From: CBDFGT01 sp965247225
GTDB taxonomy: Bacteria > Pseudomonadota > Alphaproteobacteria > Rhizobiales > Rhizobiaceae
Assembly: GCA_965247225.1 (NCBI GenBank)
Contig: CBDFGT010000037.1
Location: forward strand, 1-19,120
DNA: 19,120 nucleotides
Reading direction: 5' to 3'
In this document: positions 1-7,923 of the stretch, piece by piece
Numbering within the stretch: the first letter of the stretch is position 1
Layout: each line of letters begins with the position of its first letter
Made by a program: the position numbers and the translations under genes
Notes under the pieces: model-generated
What the model saw: the letters and a program-made list of their open reading frames with translations, nothing else
Told to the model about the DNA's origin: nothing
The model's database searches: none

Positions 1-20
1 TTTTACACAGAAATGGATTT

Positions 21-1153
21 TTAACCCAGGAGTGTCGCAATATCATTCCAGGTCGCGAATACCATAAGTGACAGGACCATTGCAAACCCTATCCTGAATG
101 CAATTTCCTGTGCAGCCTGCCCCACGGGTTTTCCCGCACGGCCTCAATGGCGTAAAACACAAGATGACCGCCGTCCAGCATGGGAACCGGCATCAAATTC
201 AGCAAACCGATTGAAACAGAAAGCACGGCTGCCAGTTGCAGGACGGCCGCAAACCCGATTGTTGCCATCTGGCCGGAAGCCTGTGCCACCCTGATGGGCC
301 CTCCAAGCTGATCGGCCTTCATGCGGCCGGTCACCAGATTTCCCAGATAATCGAATGTGCCTGTAACAATATGCCAGCTTTGCAAGGCACCTTCGCCGAT
401 GGCCTCCAGGGGGGTAAACGATTGAATCCGGAAGTTTCCGGCCTCTTCGCTGGTGACAATGCCAATAATGCCGACTTCCATCCTGTTGCCAAACTGGTCC
501 CTGATTTCCGTCCGCCTGGGAACCATTGTCAGATCCAGCTTGCGGCCCTCGCGCTCAACCGTCACAACAAGGCTGAGTTCAGGACGAACACTGACATAGC
601 GGCGTACGTCATCAAACGTCCTGACCGGAGAGCCGTCGATGGCCACCATCAGATCTCCGGGTTTAACCCCCGCCTCAAAGGCCGCACTGTCTGCCTTGAC
701 TTCTGCAACAACAGGATCGGTTACAGGCTTTCCGTAGATCGAGAAAATCACCGCGAAGATAACGATGGCCAGAATAAAATTGGCAACAGGCCCGGCCGCA
801 ACTGTTGCGGCCCGTTTCCACAGCGCCGCACCGGAAAAGGTCGAAGCCCGTTCAGCATCGCCGAGGTTGGAGAGCCCTTCAAAATCCGGATGGCTGGCAG
901 CATTCTCATCACCGTAAAACTTGACATAGCCACCGAGCGGAATGGCAGAAAATTTCCAGCGCGTGCCATGCCTGTCAGTATAGCCTGCAATTTCAGGCCC
1001 AAACCCGACGGAAAACGCCATAATCCCGTATGCCGCTCCAGCGCCCACCAGATAGTGGCCCATTTCATGGACAAAAACGAGCAGCGAAAGCACAAGAATA
1101 AAAGGGACAATAGTTCCGCCAATGAAACCAGTGATCGAATGAATGCTGTCCAT
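21..1153 (-). CDS. rseP: RseP-like site-2 intramembrane zinc metalloprotease (frameshifted near the C-terminus)
   Basis: Inner-membrane M50 protease that cuts anti-sigma factors and signal-peptide remnants inside the membrane. The HEMGH zinc motif lies at residues 29-33 in a first membrane segment. A membrane-reentrant GGYVKF stretch is near 74-79, a PDZ-type domain spans roughly 140-205, and the LDG motif of the third zinc ligand is near 326-328. The start is the ATG giving MDSIHSITGF, 22 bp after the cdsA stop. The unbroken frame stops at 89, after a nonsense tail. If one base is restored in the run at 129-135, the frame continues as GKPVGQAAQEIAFRIG and ends at 21, giving 377 aa, the usual family length, with a final membrane helix. 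I therefore read this as a one-base deletion, probably a sequence error. Identity is certain from the motifs; the state of the C-terminus is inference. Confidence 0.9.
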
Positions 1154-1175
1154 AAAATTTCCCGTCCAAAATGGT

Positions 1176-2012
1176 TCAGAACCTCTCCAGAAGAGTCCCT
1201 GCAGATGCATTCCAATGTGAACCTTGCGACATGAGAATGACAATATCAATAAAATAGGCAAGGACTGCGGCAAAAACCAGTCCGTCGACACGATCCAGTA
1301 CACCACCGTGCCCGGGAATCAGGTGGCTGGAATCCTTCACGCCAAACCGGCGTTTCACAAAGGACTCAAAAAGATCACCGATCTGGCTGAAAACAGACAG
1401 GCCAAAGGCGATGGCCACAAAGGGCAAAACCGGCAGGCTTGTCATGGACATGACAACAGCCAGTCCAGACACCACACCAATGGCAGTGCCGCCGATGGCT
1501 CCGGACCATGTCTTGCCGGGAGATATGCGCGGTGCCAGCTTTGGGCCACCCAATGCACGCCCTGTAAAATAGGCGGCAATGTCCGTACCCCAGACGATGG
1601 CGAACAAAAACACGAGAATTGTCATCCCGGAATCGCTGTCGCCGCGCAGGGACGCAATTGCGACAGCACTTAAACCGGCATAGGCCACTCCACCGGCAAG
1701 CCAGCGGCCTGAACCTGTCATCATGCCCCGCAACCCGAACCCCGTGACTGCCAGGACCGTTGCCAGCAAACCGAAACCGGGTGCACCGGCAACAATGGCA
1801 ACACTCACGACCACGAGAACTGCCCATCCGGCAAAAAAGCCTGCCCTGTCCTCACTGGTCAACCGGGTTATTGTCGACCATTCATGATACATCAAAAGGC
1901 CGAGGGCAATCGCAACAGCGCGAAACACCATACCACCGGCCCATGTTGCCCAGAGCATGATAACGGCCAGTACCAGCGCAGATATGATCCGCAGTTTCAA
2001 TTCCTGTTTCAT
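1176..2012 (-). CDS. cdsA: Phosphatidate cytidylyltransferase
   Basis: Makes CDP-diacylglycerol from phosphatidic acid and CTP, the branch point for membrane phospholipids. It is a polytopic inner-membrane protein of 278 aa with about seven or eight hydrophobic segments. The family signature is plain near the C-terminus: KRRFGVKDSSHLIPGHGG followed by LDRVD, preceded by SPGKTWSGAIGG. The ATG overlaps the uppS stop by four bases (ATGA), so the two are probably translationally coupled. rseP follows after 22 bp. The sequence is complete with nothing missing. Confidence 0.97.
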   Translation of the reverse strand: MKQELKLRIISALVLAVIMLWATWAGGMVFRAVAIALGLLMYHEWSTITRLTSEDRAGFFAGWAVLVVVSVAIVAGAPGFGLLATVLAVTGFGLRGMMTGSGRWLAGGVAYAGLSAVAIASLRGDSDSGMTILVFLFAIVWGTDIAAYFTGRALGGPKLAPRISPGKTWSGAIGGTAIGVVSGLAVVMSMTSLPVLPFVAIAFGLSVFSQIGDLFESFVKRRFGVKDSSHLIPGHGGVLDRVDGLVFAAVLAYFIDIVILMSQGSHWNASAGTLLERF

Positions 2013-2755
2013 TGCGAAATGGCAGCCTTTGATACGGCCGTCACGCCTCCAAAACGGCGCTCACGACCGGCGTAACATTCCAGTGCCTCCATAAAGGTCT
2101 TGCGCGAAAAATCAGGCCACAAATCGGGAACGAACAGCAATTCGGCATAGGCCGCCTGCCATAGCAGAAAATTGGACAAACGCTCCTCACCACTGGTGCG
2201 GATCACCAGATCGGGATCCGGTATCCCGGCTGTATCAAGATAGGCAGACACAAGATCCTGAGTCACATCGTCAGCCCTGAGCTTTCCGGCAGCCACATCT
2301 GCAGCAATGGCCCGCATTGCCCGGGTTATCTCGTCGCGTGCCCCATAATTGAACGCAATAACCAGAACCAGGCTCGTATTGTCGGACGTGGTTTCCTCAG
2401 CCTCCAGAAGCAGCGGAAGAATATCACTGCGCAGGTTTTCCCGCTCGCCGATAATGCGGATCCTGACATTGGAGGCATGCAGTTCGGCCAGATCCCTTCG
2501 GATGAAGGCTTTCAGAAGACCCATCAGATCGGTGACCTCCGCTTCCGGACGTCGCCAGTTTTCCGAGGAAAACGCAAAAAGCGTCAGGTATTTCACACCG
2601 GCGTCATTGGCAGCACGCACAACCTCGCGCACCGCCTCAACGCCTTTCTTGTGGCCCATCGTTCGCGGCAAACCACGCTCATTGGCCCAGCGTCCGTTGC
2701 CATCCATAATAATGGCAACATGTTCAGGGATAGCGGATTTTGCACGGTTTGCCAT
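2009..2755 (-). CDS. uppS: Isoprenyl transferase (undecaprenyl diphosphate synthase)
   Basis: Adds isopentenyl units in cis to farnesyl diphosphate to give the C55 carrier lipid for peptidoglycan and other glycans. The protein is 248 aa, the normal size. The catalytic aspartate sits in IIMDGNGRWAN (D18), and the substrate-binding RTSGEERLSNF motif is in the C-terminal third, followed by LLWQ and the AELLF stretch. It lies 41 bp after frr and overlaps cdsA by four bases. The ribosome site ahead of the ATG is weak (GGAC), in keeping with an internal operon gene. Confidence 0.97.
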   Translation of the reverse strand: MANRAKSAIPEHVAIIMDGNGRWANERGLPRTMGHKKGVEAVREVVRAANDAGVKYLTLFAFSSENWRRPEAEVTDLMGLLKAFIRRDLAELHASNVRIRIIGERENLRSDILPLLLEAEETTSDNTSLVLVIAFNYGARDEITRAMRAIAADVAAGKLRADDVTQDLVSAYLDTAGIPDPDLVIRTSGEERLSNFLLWQAAYAELLFVPDLWPDFSRKTFMEALECYAGRERRFGGVTAVSKAAISQ

Positions 2756-2796
2756 TTAATCTGTCCGAAAATTGCGATGCGCCAGCATAAAATAAA

Positions 2797-3357
2797 CTAG
2801 ACCTGCATGATTTCTTTCTGCTTTTCGACCAACAGCCGGTCAATTTCGACAATCACGTCGTCCGTCATCTTCTGGACTTTTTCAGACTGGCTGCGTCCAG
2901 CATCCTGACCAATCCTGCCATCTTTTTCGGCTTTTTTCAGATCATCCATTCCGTCGCGACGCACATGGCGCACAGCAATTTTTGCCTTTTCAGCGTAATC
3001 GTGGGCAACCTTGACCAGCGATTTGCGACGCTCCTCATTGAGTTCAGGCAGGGGAATGCGCAAATTCTGTCCGTCGATGATCGGGTTCAGGCCAAGATTG
3101 GATTCCCGTATTCCACGCTCGACGGCACTCACCATCGATTTGTCCCACACGGAAACGGCCAGCATGCGGGGCTCAGGTACGGTAATATTGGCGACCTGGT
3201 TGAGCGGCATGCGCGATCCGTAGGCATCCACGGTGACCGGATCGAGGACATTTGCCGAGGCACGACCGGTTCGCAGCGATGCAATATCGCTCTTGAATGC
3301 CGAAATGGCACCGTCCATCCTGCGTTTCAGTTCCTTGGTGTCTACACCTTCACTCAT
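2797..3357 (-). CDS. frr: Ribosome recycling factor
   Basis: Splits post-termination ribosomes together with EF-G. The 186-aa protein has the standard family features: LRTGRAS near residue 30, a conserved VSVWDKSMV stretch, LGLNPIIDG, RIPLPELNEERR and a C-terminal EKVQKMTDD helix ending in EIMQV. Two ATGs stand in tandem. I take the second (MSEGVD), which leaves six bases after AGGAG and matches the usual family start; the upstream one would add a single Met. It follows pyrH by about 60 bp. Confidence 0.96.
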   Translation of the reverse strand: MSEGVDTKELKRRMDGAISAFKSDIASLRTGRASANVLDPVTVDAYGSRMPLNQVANITVPEPRMLAVSVWDKSMVSAVERGIRESNLGLNPIIDGQNLRIPLPELNEERRKSLVKVAHDYAEKAKIAVRHVRRDGMDDLKKAEKDGRIGQDAGRSQSEKVQKMTDDVIVEIDRLLVEKQKEIMQV

Positions 3358-3416
3358 CATGCACTCCTGCTTGCAATGCCTACAGGCTTGATAATATCAA
3401 ACCCGCTCATACCAGA

Positions 3417-4139
3417 TCAACTGTCCCTGACGACGGTCGCAAGACCACCACCTGTCAGAATTTCCGGGAAGCCGCCCCGTTCGTGAATAGAAAATACCAC
3501 GATAGGGATATTGTTCTCGCGTGCAAGCGCTACCGCAGCCACATCCATCACGGCAAGACCTTTTTCCAGCACTTCGCTGTGGGTCAACCGGTCAAACCGG
3601 GTTGCTGTCGGGTCTTTCTTTGGGTCGGCAGAATAGATGCCATCCACCTGCGTGCCTTTGAAGATGGCTTCCGCACCCATTTCGGCAGCACGCAGCGCCG
3701 CAGCCGAATCAGTTGTGAAGAAAGGATTGCCGGTTCCGCCTGCAAAAATCACCACCCGCCCCTGGCTGATATGATGCAATGTGGCGCGTTGTGAAAAGCT
3801 CTCGCAGATTTCAGGCATGGCGATGGCTGACAGAACCACGGTATCAATATTCAGCTTGCGCAGGGATGTTGCCAGCGCCAGCGCGTTGATAACGGTTGCC
3901 AGCATGCCCATGTGGTCACCGGTTACGCGGTCGCCACCCTTGGAGGCCACAGCGACGCCACGGAAAATATTTCCGCCGCCAACCACCACACCGACTTCAA
4001 CACCCAGCGCACAGGCATCGGCAATATCCGCGGCAATACGGTCCGCGACCGCAACATCGATACCAAAACCCTGACTCCCCATCAGCGCCTCACCGGAGGC
4101 TTTCAACAGGACACGTTTGTAAATCGGCTTGGCAGACAT
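3417..4139 (-). CDS. pyrH: UMP kinase
   Basis: Phosphorylates UMP to UDP in pyrimidine nucleotide synthesis; bacterial type, amino-acid-kinase fold, cytoplasmic hexamer. The 240-aa product shows RVLLKASGEAL (phosphate-binding lysine), VVVGGGNIFRG, GDHMGMLATVINALAL, the FAGGTGNPFFTTDSAA nucleotide loop, and the VDGIYSADP segment near residue 170. The start MSAKPIYKRVLLK follows CAGGAG at good spacing. It sits between tsf and frr, as in most alphaproteobacteria. Confidence 0.97.
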   Translation of the reverse strand: MSAKPIYKRVLLKASGEALMGSQGFGIDVAVADRIAADIADACALGVEVGVVVGGGNIFRGVAVASKGGDRVTGDHMGMLATVINALALATSLRKLNIDTVVLSAIAMPEICESFSQRATLHHISQGRVVIFAGGTGNPFFTTDSAAALRAAEMGAEAIFKGTQVDGIYSADPKKDPTATRFDRLTHSEVLEKGLAVMDVAAVALARENNIPIVVFSIHERGGFPEILTGGGLATVVRDS

Positions 4140-4245
4140 GATTTCTCCTGAAATAGTTTCGGATGGAATATGGAATTTTTCCCGAAGGCGCAATATTGCC
4201 CGGTGCCATCAACAGATTTGACACTCAGCAACAGCCGGATACACG

Positions 4246-4280
4246 AAGGGCACGGCGTTGTCACGCAGTGCCCTTTTGTT
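4246..4280 (+). terminator. Hairpin with a T-rich tail between tsf and pyrH
   Basis: AAGGGCAC (4246-4253) pairs with GTGCCCTT (4268-4275). Inside, GCGT (4255-4258) pairs with ACGC (4263-4266) around a TGTC loop. The T-rich stretch TTTTGTTTT follows on the plus strand, although both flanking genes are on the minus strand. It may slow minus-strand transcription as a plain stem-loop, or stop antisense transcription. The structure is seen directly; its function is inference. Confidence 0.5.
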
Positions 4281-4380
4281 TTCTCTGTTTGAAGACCGGA
4301 TTTGAACTTTGGCATCGTCTTTACGGACTTCAATTCAGTAGCGTTGATTTACGAACGGGTGTCACGCCTGCCCGAAAACA

Positions 4381-5304
4381 TCAGCTCTTTGCTACAGCTG
4401 CGACTTCTGCCGCGAAATCTGTTTCTTCCTTTTCGATACCGTCGCCGAGCAGAAGACGGGCCATGCCGACAATTTCAACAGGCGCACCAACCCTGGCTTC
4501 GGCTTCCTTGACGGCAGCAGCCACAGTCAGATCAGGATTCATGACGAAAGCCTGCGACAGAAGGGCTACTTCTTCAAAGAACTTGCGCATGCGACCGTCA
4601 ACCATCTTTTCGATAATGGCTTCCGGCTTGCCGGATTCGCGGGCCTGCTCGATGAAGACATTGCGTTCGCGTTCTGCAACAGCAGCATCCACTTCTTCAG
4701 GACGGATGGCCAGCGGGTTTGTCGCCGCAATATGCATGGCAACCTGACGACCGATTGTGTTGAGCGCGTCCTTGTCACCGGAAGACTTCAGCGCAACCAG
4801 AACGCCGAGCTTGCCGAGGCCATCAGCCGCCGCATTGTGCACATAGGTGGCAACGACACCATCTTCGACAGACAGGAGGGCCGAACGGCGCAGGTTCATG
4901 TTTTCGCCGATATGGGCAATCGCATCCTTGATCGTATCAACAACAGACTTGCCGGAAGCAGGATAGGTGGCAGCGCCAATGGCATCAACTGTACCGTCTG
5001 TGGTGAGCGCGACAGCGCTGACGCCACGAACCAGATCCTGGAACGAATCATTGCGGGCCACGAAATCGGTTTCCGAGTTGACTTCAACCACAACCGCCCT
5101 GTTGCCGGAAGATGCAATACCGATCAGTCCTTCAGCAGCCGTGCGACCGGATTTCTTGTCGGCCTTGGAAATGCCCTTGGCACGCAACCAGTCGATTGCC
5201 GCTTCCATATCGCCATTGGTTTCGCCCAATGCCTTTTTGCAATCCATCATGCCTGCGCCTGTCTTTTCGCGCAGTTCTTTCACCATTGCAGCTGTAACGC
5301 TCAT
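4381..5304 (-). CDS. tsf: Elongation factor Ts
   Basis: Nucleotide exchange factor for EF-Tu. The product is 307 aa, normal for the group. It has the N-terminal UBA-like domain (residues 1-55: VKELREKTGAGMMDCKKAL), then NSETDFVARND, the EF-Tu contact region, followed by the two core subdomains (VALKSSGD, RQVAMHIAA, QARESGKPEAIIEKMVDGR). The ATG of MSVTAAMVKELREK is preceded by GAGG; the upstream in-frame extension of the reading frame has no family similarity. It lies 268 bp after rpsB, with a terminator-like hairpin between, so tsf may be set separately from rpsB. Confidence 0.97.
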   Translation of the reverse strand: MSVTAAMVKELREKTGAGMMDCKKALGETNGDMEAAIDWLRAKGISKADKKSGRTAAEGLIGIASSGNRAVVVEVNSETDFVARNDSFQDLVRGVSAVALTTDGTVDAIGAATYPASGKSVVDTIKDAIAHIGENMNLRRSALLSVEDGVVATYVHNAAADGLGKLGVLVALKSSGDKDALNTIGRQVAMHIAATNPLAIRPEEVDAAVAERERNVFIEQARESGKPEAIIEKMVDGRMRKFFEEVALLSQAFVMNPDLTVAAAVKEAEARVGAPVEIVGMARLLLGDGIEKEETDFAAEVAAVAKS

Positions 5305-5371
5305 CTTTTGCCTCTTCGGGTTCGCAAGGTGCGCAGCCCGTTTCTGTAACGCCGGCGCACACCTTTGATTG

Positions 5372-5431
5372 TGGCATGGAATATGCCGAAAATTGTAACA
5401 GTGTGATGAAGCACATCCGGCCGGCACACTG
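5372..5431 (-). promoter_or_regulatory. tsf leader with two small dyads
   Basis: Ahead of tsf, two inverted repeats are visible: CAGTGTG (5399-5405) with CACACTG (5425-5431), a perfect 7-bp stem with a 19-base GC-rich loop, and GGCAT (5373-5377) with ATGCC (5383-5387). They lie between the rpsB terminator and the tsf ribosome site. No clear -35/-10 pair was found. They could be RNA leader structures or an operator; this is only a structural observation. Confidence 0.3.
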
Positions 5432-5503
5432 CTTTTTCGCCGGTCTCCCCTGAAGGCGTAAGACCATACGCCTCTTGCCTGAATGTTCCGGCTTTTGAAT
5501 AAG

Positions 5504-5544
5504 GCAAGGCCGTTTTTTCGTACAGTCACGAAAAACGGCCTTGC
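5504..5544 (-). terminator. Strong hairpin after rpsB
   Basis: GCAAGGCCG plus a T run on the left (5504-5520) pairs with its complement ending at 5544. The stem is about 16 bp with one bulged base and a loop of about 7 bases. It begins 29 bp past the rpsB stop in the direction of transcription. There is no long T tail beyond the stem on the minus strand, so it may be a partial terminator or processing site that sets the rpsB:tsf ratio. Confidence 0.6.
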
Positions 5545-5572
5545 TCAAAGTCTGACAACGAATGCTCTTTTA

Positions 5573-6334
5573 TCAGGCTTCAGCAGCCAGTTCCGGCTCA
5601 ATCGGGGCTTCTTCGGAAGCACCGATATCACGACCGGAAGACCCCTGCTGACGGGCAATACCATCAATGGCAGCACGGGCAATCAGGTCACAATAGAAGG
5701 AAATGGCGCGCGACGCATCATCATTGCCGGGAATGGCATAATCGATATTGTCCGGATCGCAATTGCTGTCGATCACGGCAACAACTGGAATGCCGAGTCG
5801 CTTTGCTTCGTCGATAGCGATCTTTTCCTTGTTGGTGTCGATGATGAACATCAGGTCAGGCGTACCACCCATATCGCGGATGCCGCCCAGAGCCTTGTCC
5901 AGCTTTTCGCGTTCACGCTCAAGGTTCAGACGCTCCTTCTTGGTGAAGCCGGAGGCTTCCGAAGACAGGATTTCATCGAGCTTGCGCAGACGCTGGATGG
6001 AGTTGGAAATGGTCTTCCAGTTGGTCATCATGCCGCCGAGCCAGCGTGCATTCACGTAGTACTGTGCAGAACGCTTTGCAGCATCAGCAATGATTTCCGA
6101 AGCCTGGCGCTTTGTACCGACGAACAGGACACGACCGCCGCCGGCCACTGTGTCGCTGACAACCTGAAGGGCGCGCGACAGCATGGGAACTGTCTGGGCC
6201 AGATCGATAATGTGAATGTTGGAACGTTCGCCGAAAATATACGGCTTCATTTTTGGATTCCAGCGGTGAGTCTGGTGACCAAAGTGAACACCAGCTTCCA
6301 GAAGCTGGCGCATGTTAAAATCAGGCAGTGACAT
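5573..6334 (-). CDS. rpsB: 30S ribosomal protein S2
   Basis: Small-subunit ribosomal protein. The 253-aa product opens MSLPDFNMRQLLEAGVHFGH, with the HRWNPKMKPYIFGER and HIIDLAQT family blocks, VGTKRQA, RWLGGMMTNW, and PDLMFIIDTNKE plus IPVVAVIDSNCDPD late in the protein. The ATG follows AAGGAG at good spacing. A short acidic alanine-rich tail ends the protein, as in relatives. First gene of the cluster, with a promoter about 125 bp upstream. Confidence 0.98.
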   Translation of the reverse strand: MSLPDFNMRQLLEAGVHFGHQTHRWNPKMKPYIFGERSNIHIIDLAQTVPMLSRALQVVSDTVAGGGRVLFVGTKRQASEIIADAAKRSAQYYVNARWLGGMMTNWKTISNSIQRLRKLDEILSSEASGFTKKERLNLEREREKLDKALGGIRDMGGTPDLMFIIDTNKEKIAIDEAKRLGIPVVAVIDSNCDPDNIDYAIPGNDDASRAISFYCDLIARAAIDGIARQQGSSGRDIGASEEAPIEPELAAEA

Positions 6335-6377
6335 GCCTTTTCTCCTTTTTCCGGTTGAACCTCCGCAAGGCAAACAG

Positions 6378-6396
6378 CAGGTTCCCTGAACCTGCC
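6378..6396 (-). promoter_or_regulatory. Stem-loop in the rpsB 5' leader
   Basis: GCAGGTTC (6378-6385) pairs perfectly with GAACCTGC (6389-6396), leaving a 3-base loop. It sits in the untranslated leader about 45 bp ahead of the rpsB start. S2 represses its own messenger in several bacteria, so an autoregulatory leader is possible, but I did not match it to a known motif. Confidence 0.35.
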
Positions 6397-6459
6397 ACCG
6401 GCGGAACCGTCCGGATTTCTCCCGGATGATCCCAAGCCTCACGTGTGGAATGGGTGGGC

Positions 6460-6486
6460 CTTATAGCGATTGAACACAAATTGCAA
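6460..6486 (-). promoter_or_regulatory. rpsB: Likely rpsB promoter
   Basis: On the minus strand a TTGCAA box (6481-6486) is followed after 15 bp by TATAAG (6460-6465), then a leader of about 120 bases to the rpsB ATG. Box sequences are good and the spacer is a little short. It begins just beyond the eipB stop, so rpsB has its own start site in the narrow gap. Confidence 0.5.
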
Positions 6487-6496
6487 GCATATCTGC

Positions 6497-7324
6497 TTAT
6501 TTTTTGCAGTCATCACCCTTCAGGAGCTCAAGATTGGCCAAAGTCCCGCTCAAGACAAAATCGCCGTAATCCATCACCAGATCACGGGTAATGCCATTGT
6601 CATAGAGCTTGAAGGAAATCTGGTAGACCGGCAATTCATCATTGCCCCTGGTATCTTCAAAATAGGACATGGAAACAGGCCAGTAGGCCTTGCTGGTCAA
6701 TGCGGACAATTTTGTCGCCTCGATATCATCCGCCTTCGGCATCAAAGGCTTGCCGACAATCGTTGTCGTCATCATATCCTTGTTGCCGGTATCGGAACCG
6801 TCAAAAAGACGCGATTCAAAGAAACGCTCACCACGGCTTGCACGCTTGATCACATCGATCATGTGTTCAGTCGGAAACCGGCTTTCCGCCAGCGACACGA
6901 CTTCCTCCTGCGGCTTGGCCAGTCGCACAACGACCTTGTTGTCGGCGGATCTTGCGGACCCGCTGACCTGACTGTCAAGCCTGTCATCCGAGAAAGTCCT
7001 GGTTTCAAACTTGAAAATATTATGCCCCAGATCCTCGAATGTCCGGGTCTGCTGGTCTGTCAGTTTCTGCCCCTCGCCCATATCCGTGCGTGTCACATAG
7101 CGGAAACTCACCGTATATCCCTTGCATTCACTCCCTGTGAATTCATAGACCATGCGACCGGAAAGCGAGGCTATGCCTGACCGCTCGGACGCATCTTTCA
7201 GAACAATGTCATAAACGGCACGATGAGGGACCAGCGCTATTGTCGCAGCACTTCCAACCCCTATATCCAGACCCAGAAATGCAGCGCAAGAGACAACACA
7301 TGTCGCAATCACCGGACGAAACAT
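6497..7324 (-). CDS. eipB: EipB-family periplasmic cell-envelope integrity protein (DUF1849)
   Basis: Secreted protein of 275 aa. Residues 1-27 form a signal peptide with a hydrophobic core (TCVVSCAAFLGL), followed by the mature start near ATIALVPHRAVYDIVL. The body matches the EipB/DUF1849 family: SGRMVYEFTGSECKGY, then FRYVTRTDMGEGQ and FKFETRTFSDD. Only two cysteines remain after the signal peptide, C67 and C273. In the Brucella abortus protein a disulfide joins the equivalent pair (about C69 and C278), so the pairing is expected here. EipB binds lipid-like ligands in a beta-spiral cup and supports envelope stability; that is family knowledge. The start is backed by AGGAG 7 bp ahead of the ATG. 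Confidence 0.88.
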   Translation of the reverse strand: MFRPVIATCVVSCAAFLGLDIGVGSAATIALVPHRAVYDIVLKDASERSGIASLSGRMVYEFTGSECKGYTVSFRYVTRTDMGEGQKLTDQQTRTFEDLGHNIFKFETRTFSDDRLDSQVSGSARSADNKVVVRLAKPQEEVVSLAESRFPTEHMIDVIKRASRGERFFESRLFDGSDTGNKDMMTTTIVGKPLMPKADDIEATKLSALTSKAYWPVSMSYFEDTRGNDELPVYQISFKLYDNGITRDLVMDYGDFVLSGTLANLELLKGDDCKK

Positions 7325-7356
7325 TCCAACGCTCCTGATCAAACTGTCATCTTTGA

Positions 7357-7376
7357 TATAGCACACCTTTGCTATA
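7357..7376. promoter_or_regulatory. Dyad in the divergent eipB/RidA promoter region
   Basis: TATAGC (7357-7362) and GCTATA (7371-7376) form a perfect inverted repeat with an 8-bp spacer in the 128-bp gap between eipB and the plus-strand operon. Each half resembles a -10 box of one of the two directions. It could be back-to-back -10 elements or a repressor site. No good -35 boxes are evident. Confidence 0.35.
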
Positions 7377-7452
7377 GAAAGGAAAGGCGGCTTTTTGTTT
7401 TTGCAGCCACATTTATTTGCCAATTCTACAGGAATCACAATGGAGAACCGGA

Positions 7453-7923
7453 ATGCCGCCTGAAATTGATGAACGACTGGAATCCCTTGGGATAAAATTG
7501 CCACAGGCAGCAGCCCCTGCTGCCAATTATGTCCCCTGGGTCATAAGTGGTGCGACACTCTATATTTCCGGCCAGTTGCCCATGGAAAACGGCAGAATCG
7601 CGGTGACCGGACACCTCGGCAAGGATGTTGATGTGGCAATGGCCCAGCGTGCTGCAGAACTGTGCGCCATCAATATTCTGGCGCAGGCAAAGGCGGCTCT
7701 TGGAGGTGATCTGTCGCGCATTGTCCGGCTCGTCAAGCTGAACGGATTTGTGGCCTCGACACCGGAATTTGTGGAACAGCATCTGGTCATCAATGGAGCC
7801 TCCAACCTGATGGCCAATGTGCTCGGCGAAGCCGGAAAACATGCCCGCGCAGCGGTCGGCATGGCCTCGCTGCCCATGAATGCCGCTGTCGAAATTGATG
7901 CAATCATGGAGATTTCCCTATGA
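7453..7923 (+). CDS. RidA/YjgF-family protein (longer alphaproteobacterial form)
   Basis: Small protein of the YjgF/YER057c/UK114 fold, 156 aa, longer than classic RidA (about 128 aa). Visible blocks are YVPWVISGATLYISGQLPM, LGKDVDVAMAQRAAELCAINILAQAKAALGGDLSRIVRLVKLNGFVAST, and the C-terminal VGMASLPMNAAVEIDAIMEI. True RidA deaminates reactive enamine/imine intermediates using an arginine in its C-terminal motif; here that position is in MASLPMNAAVEI, without the usual arginine, so deaminase activity is doubtful. The start MPPEID follows TGGAG. First gene of a plus-strand operon; its stop overlaps the next start (ATGA). Confidence 0.85.
   Translation: MPPEIDERLESLGIKLPQAAAPAANYVPWVISGATLYISGQLPMENGRIAVTGHLGKDVDVAMAQRAAELCAINILAQAKAALGGDLSRIVRLVKLNGFVASTPEFVEQHLVINGASNLMANVLGEAGKHARAAVGMASLPMNAAVEIDAIMEISL

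Noticed and set aside
236..1234. 332-codon open frame on the plus strand
   Set aside because: It lies opposite rseP, whose zinc, PDZ and LDG motifs are plain; the plus-strand translation has no family-like features or ribosome site.
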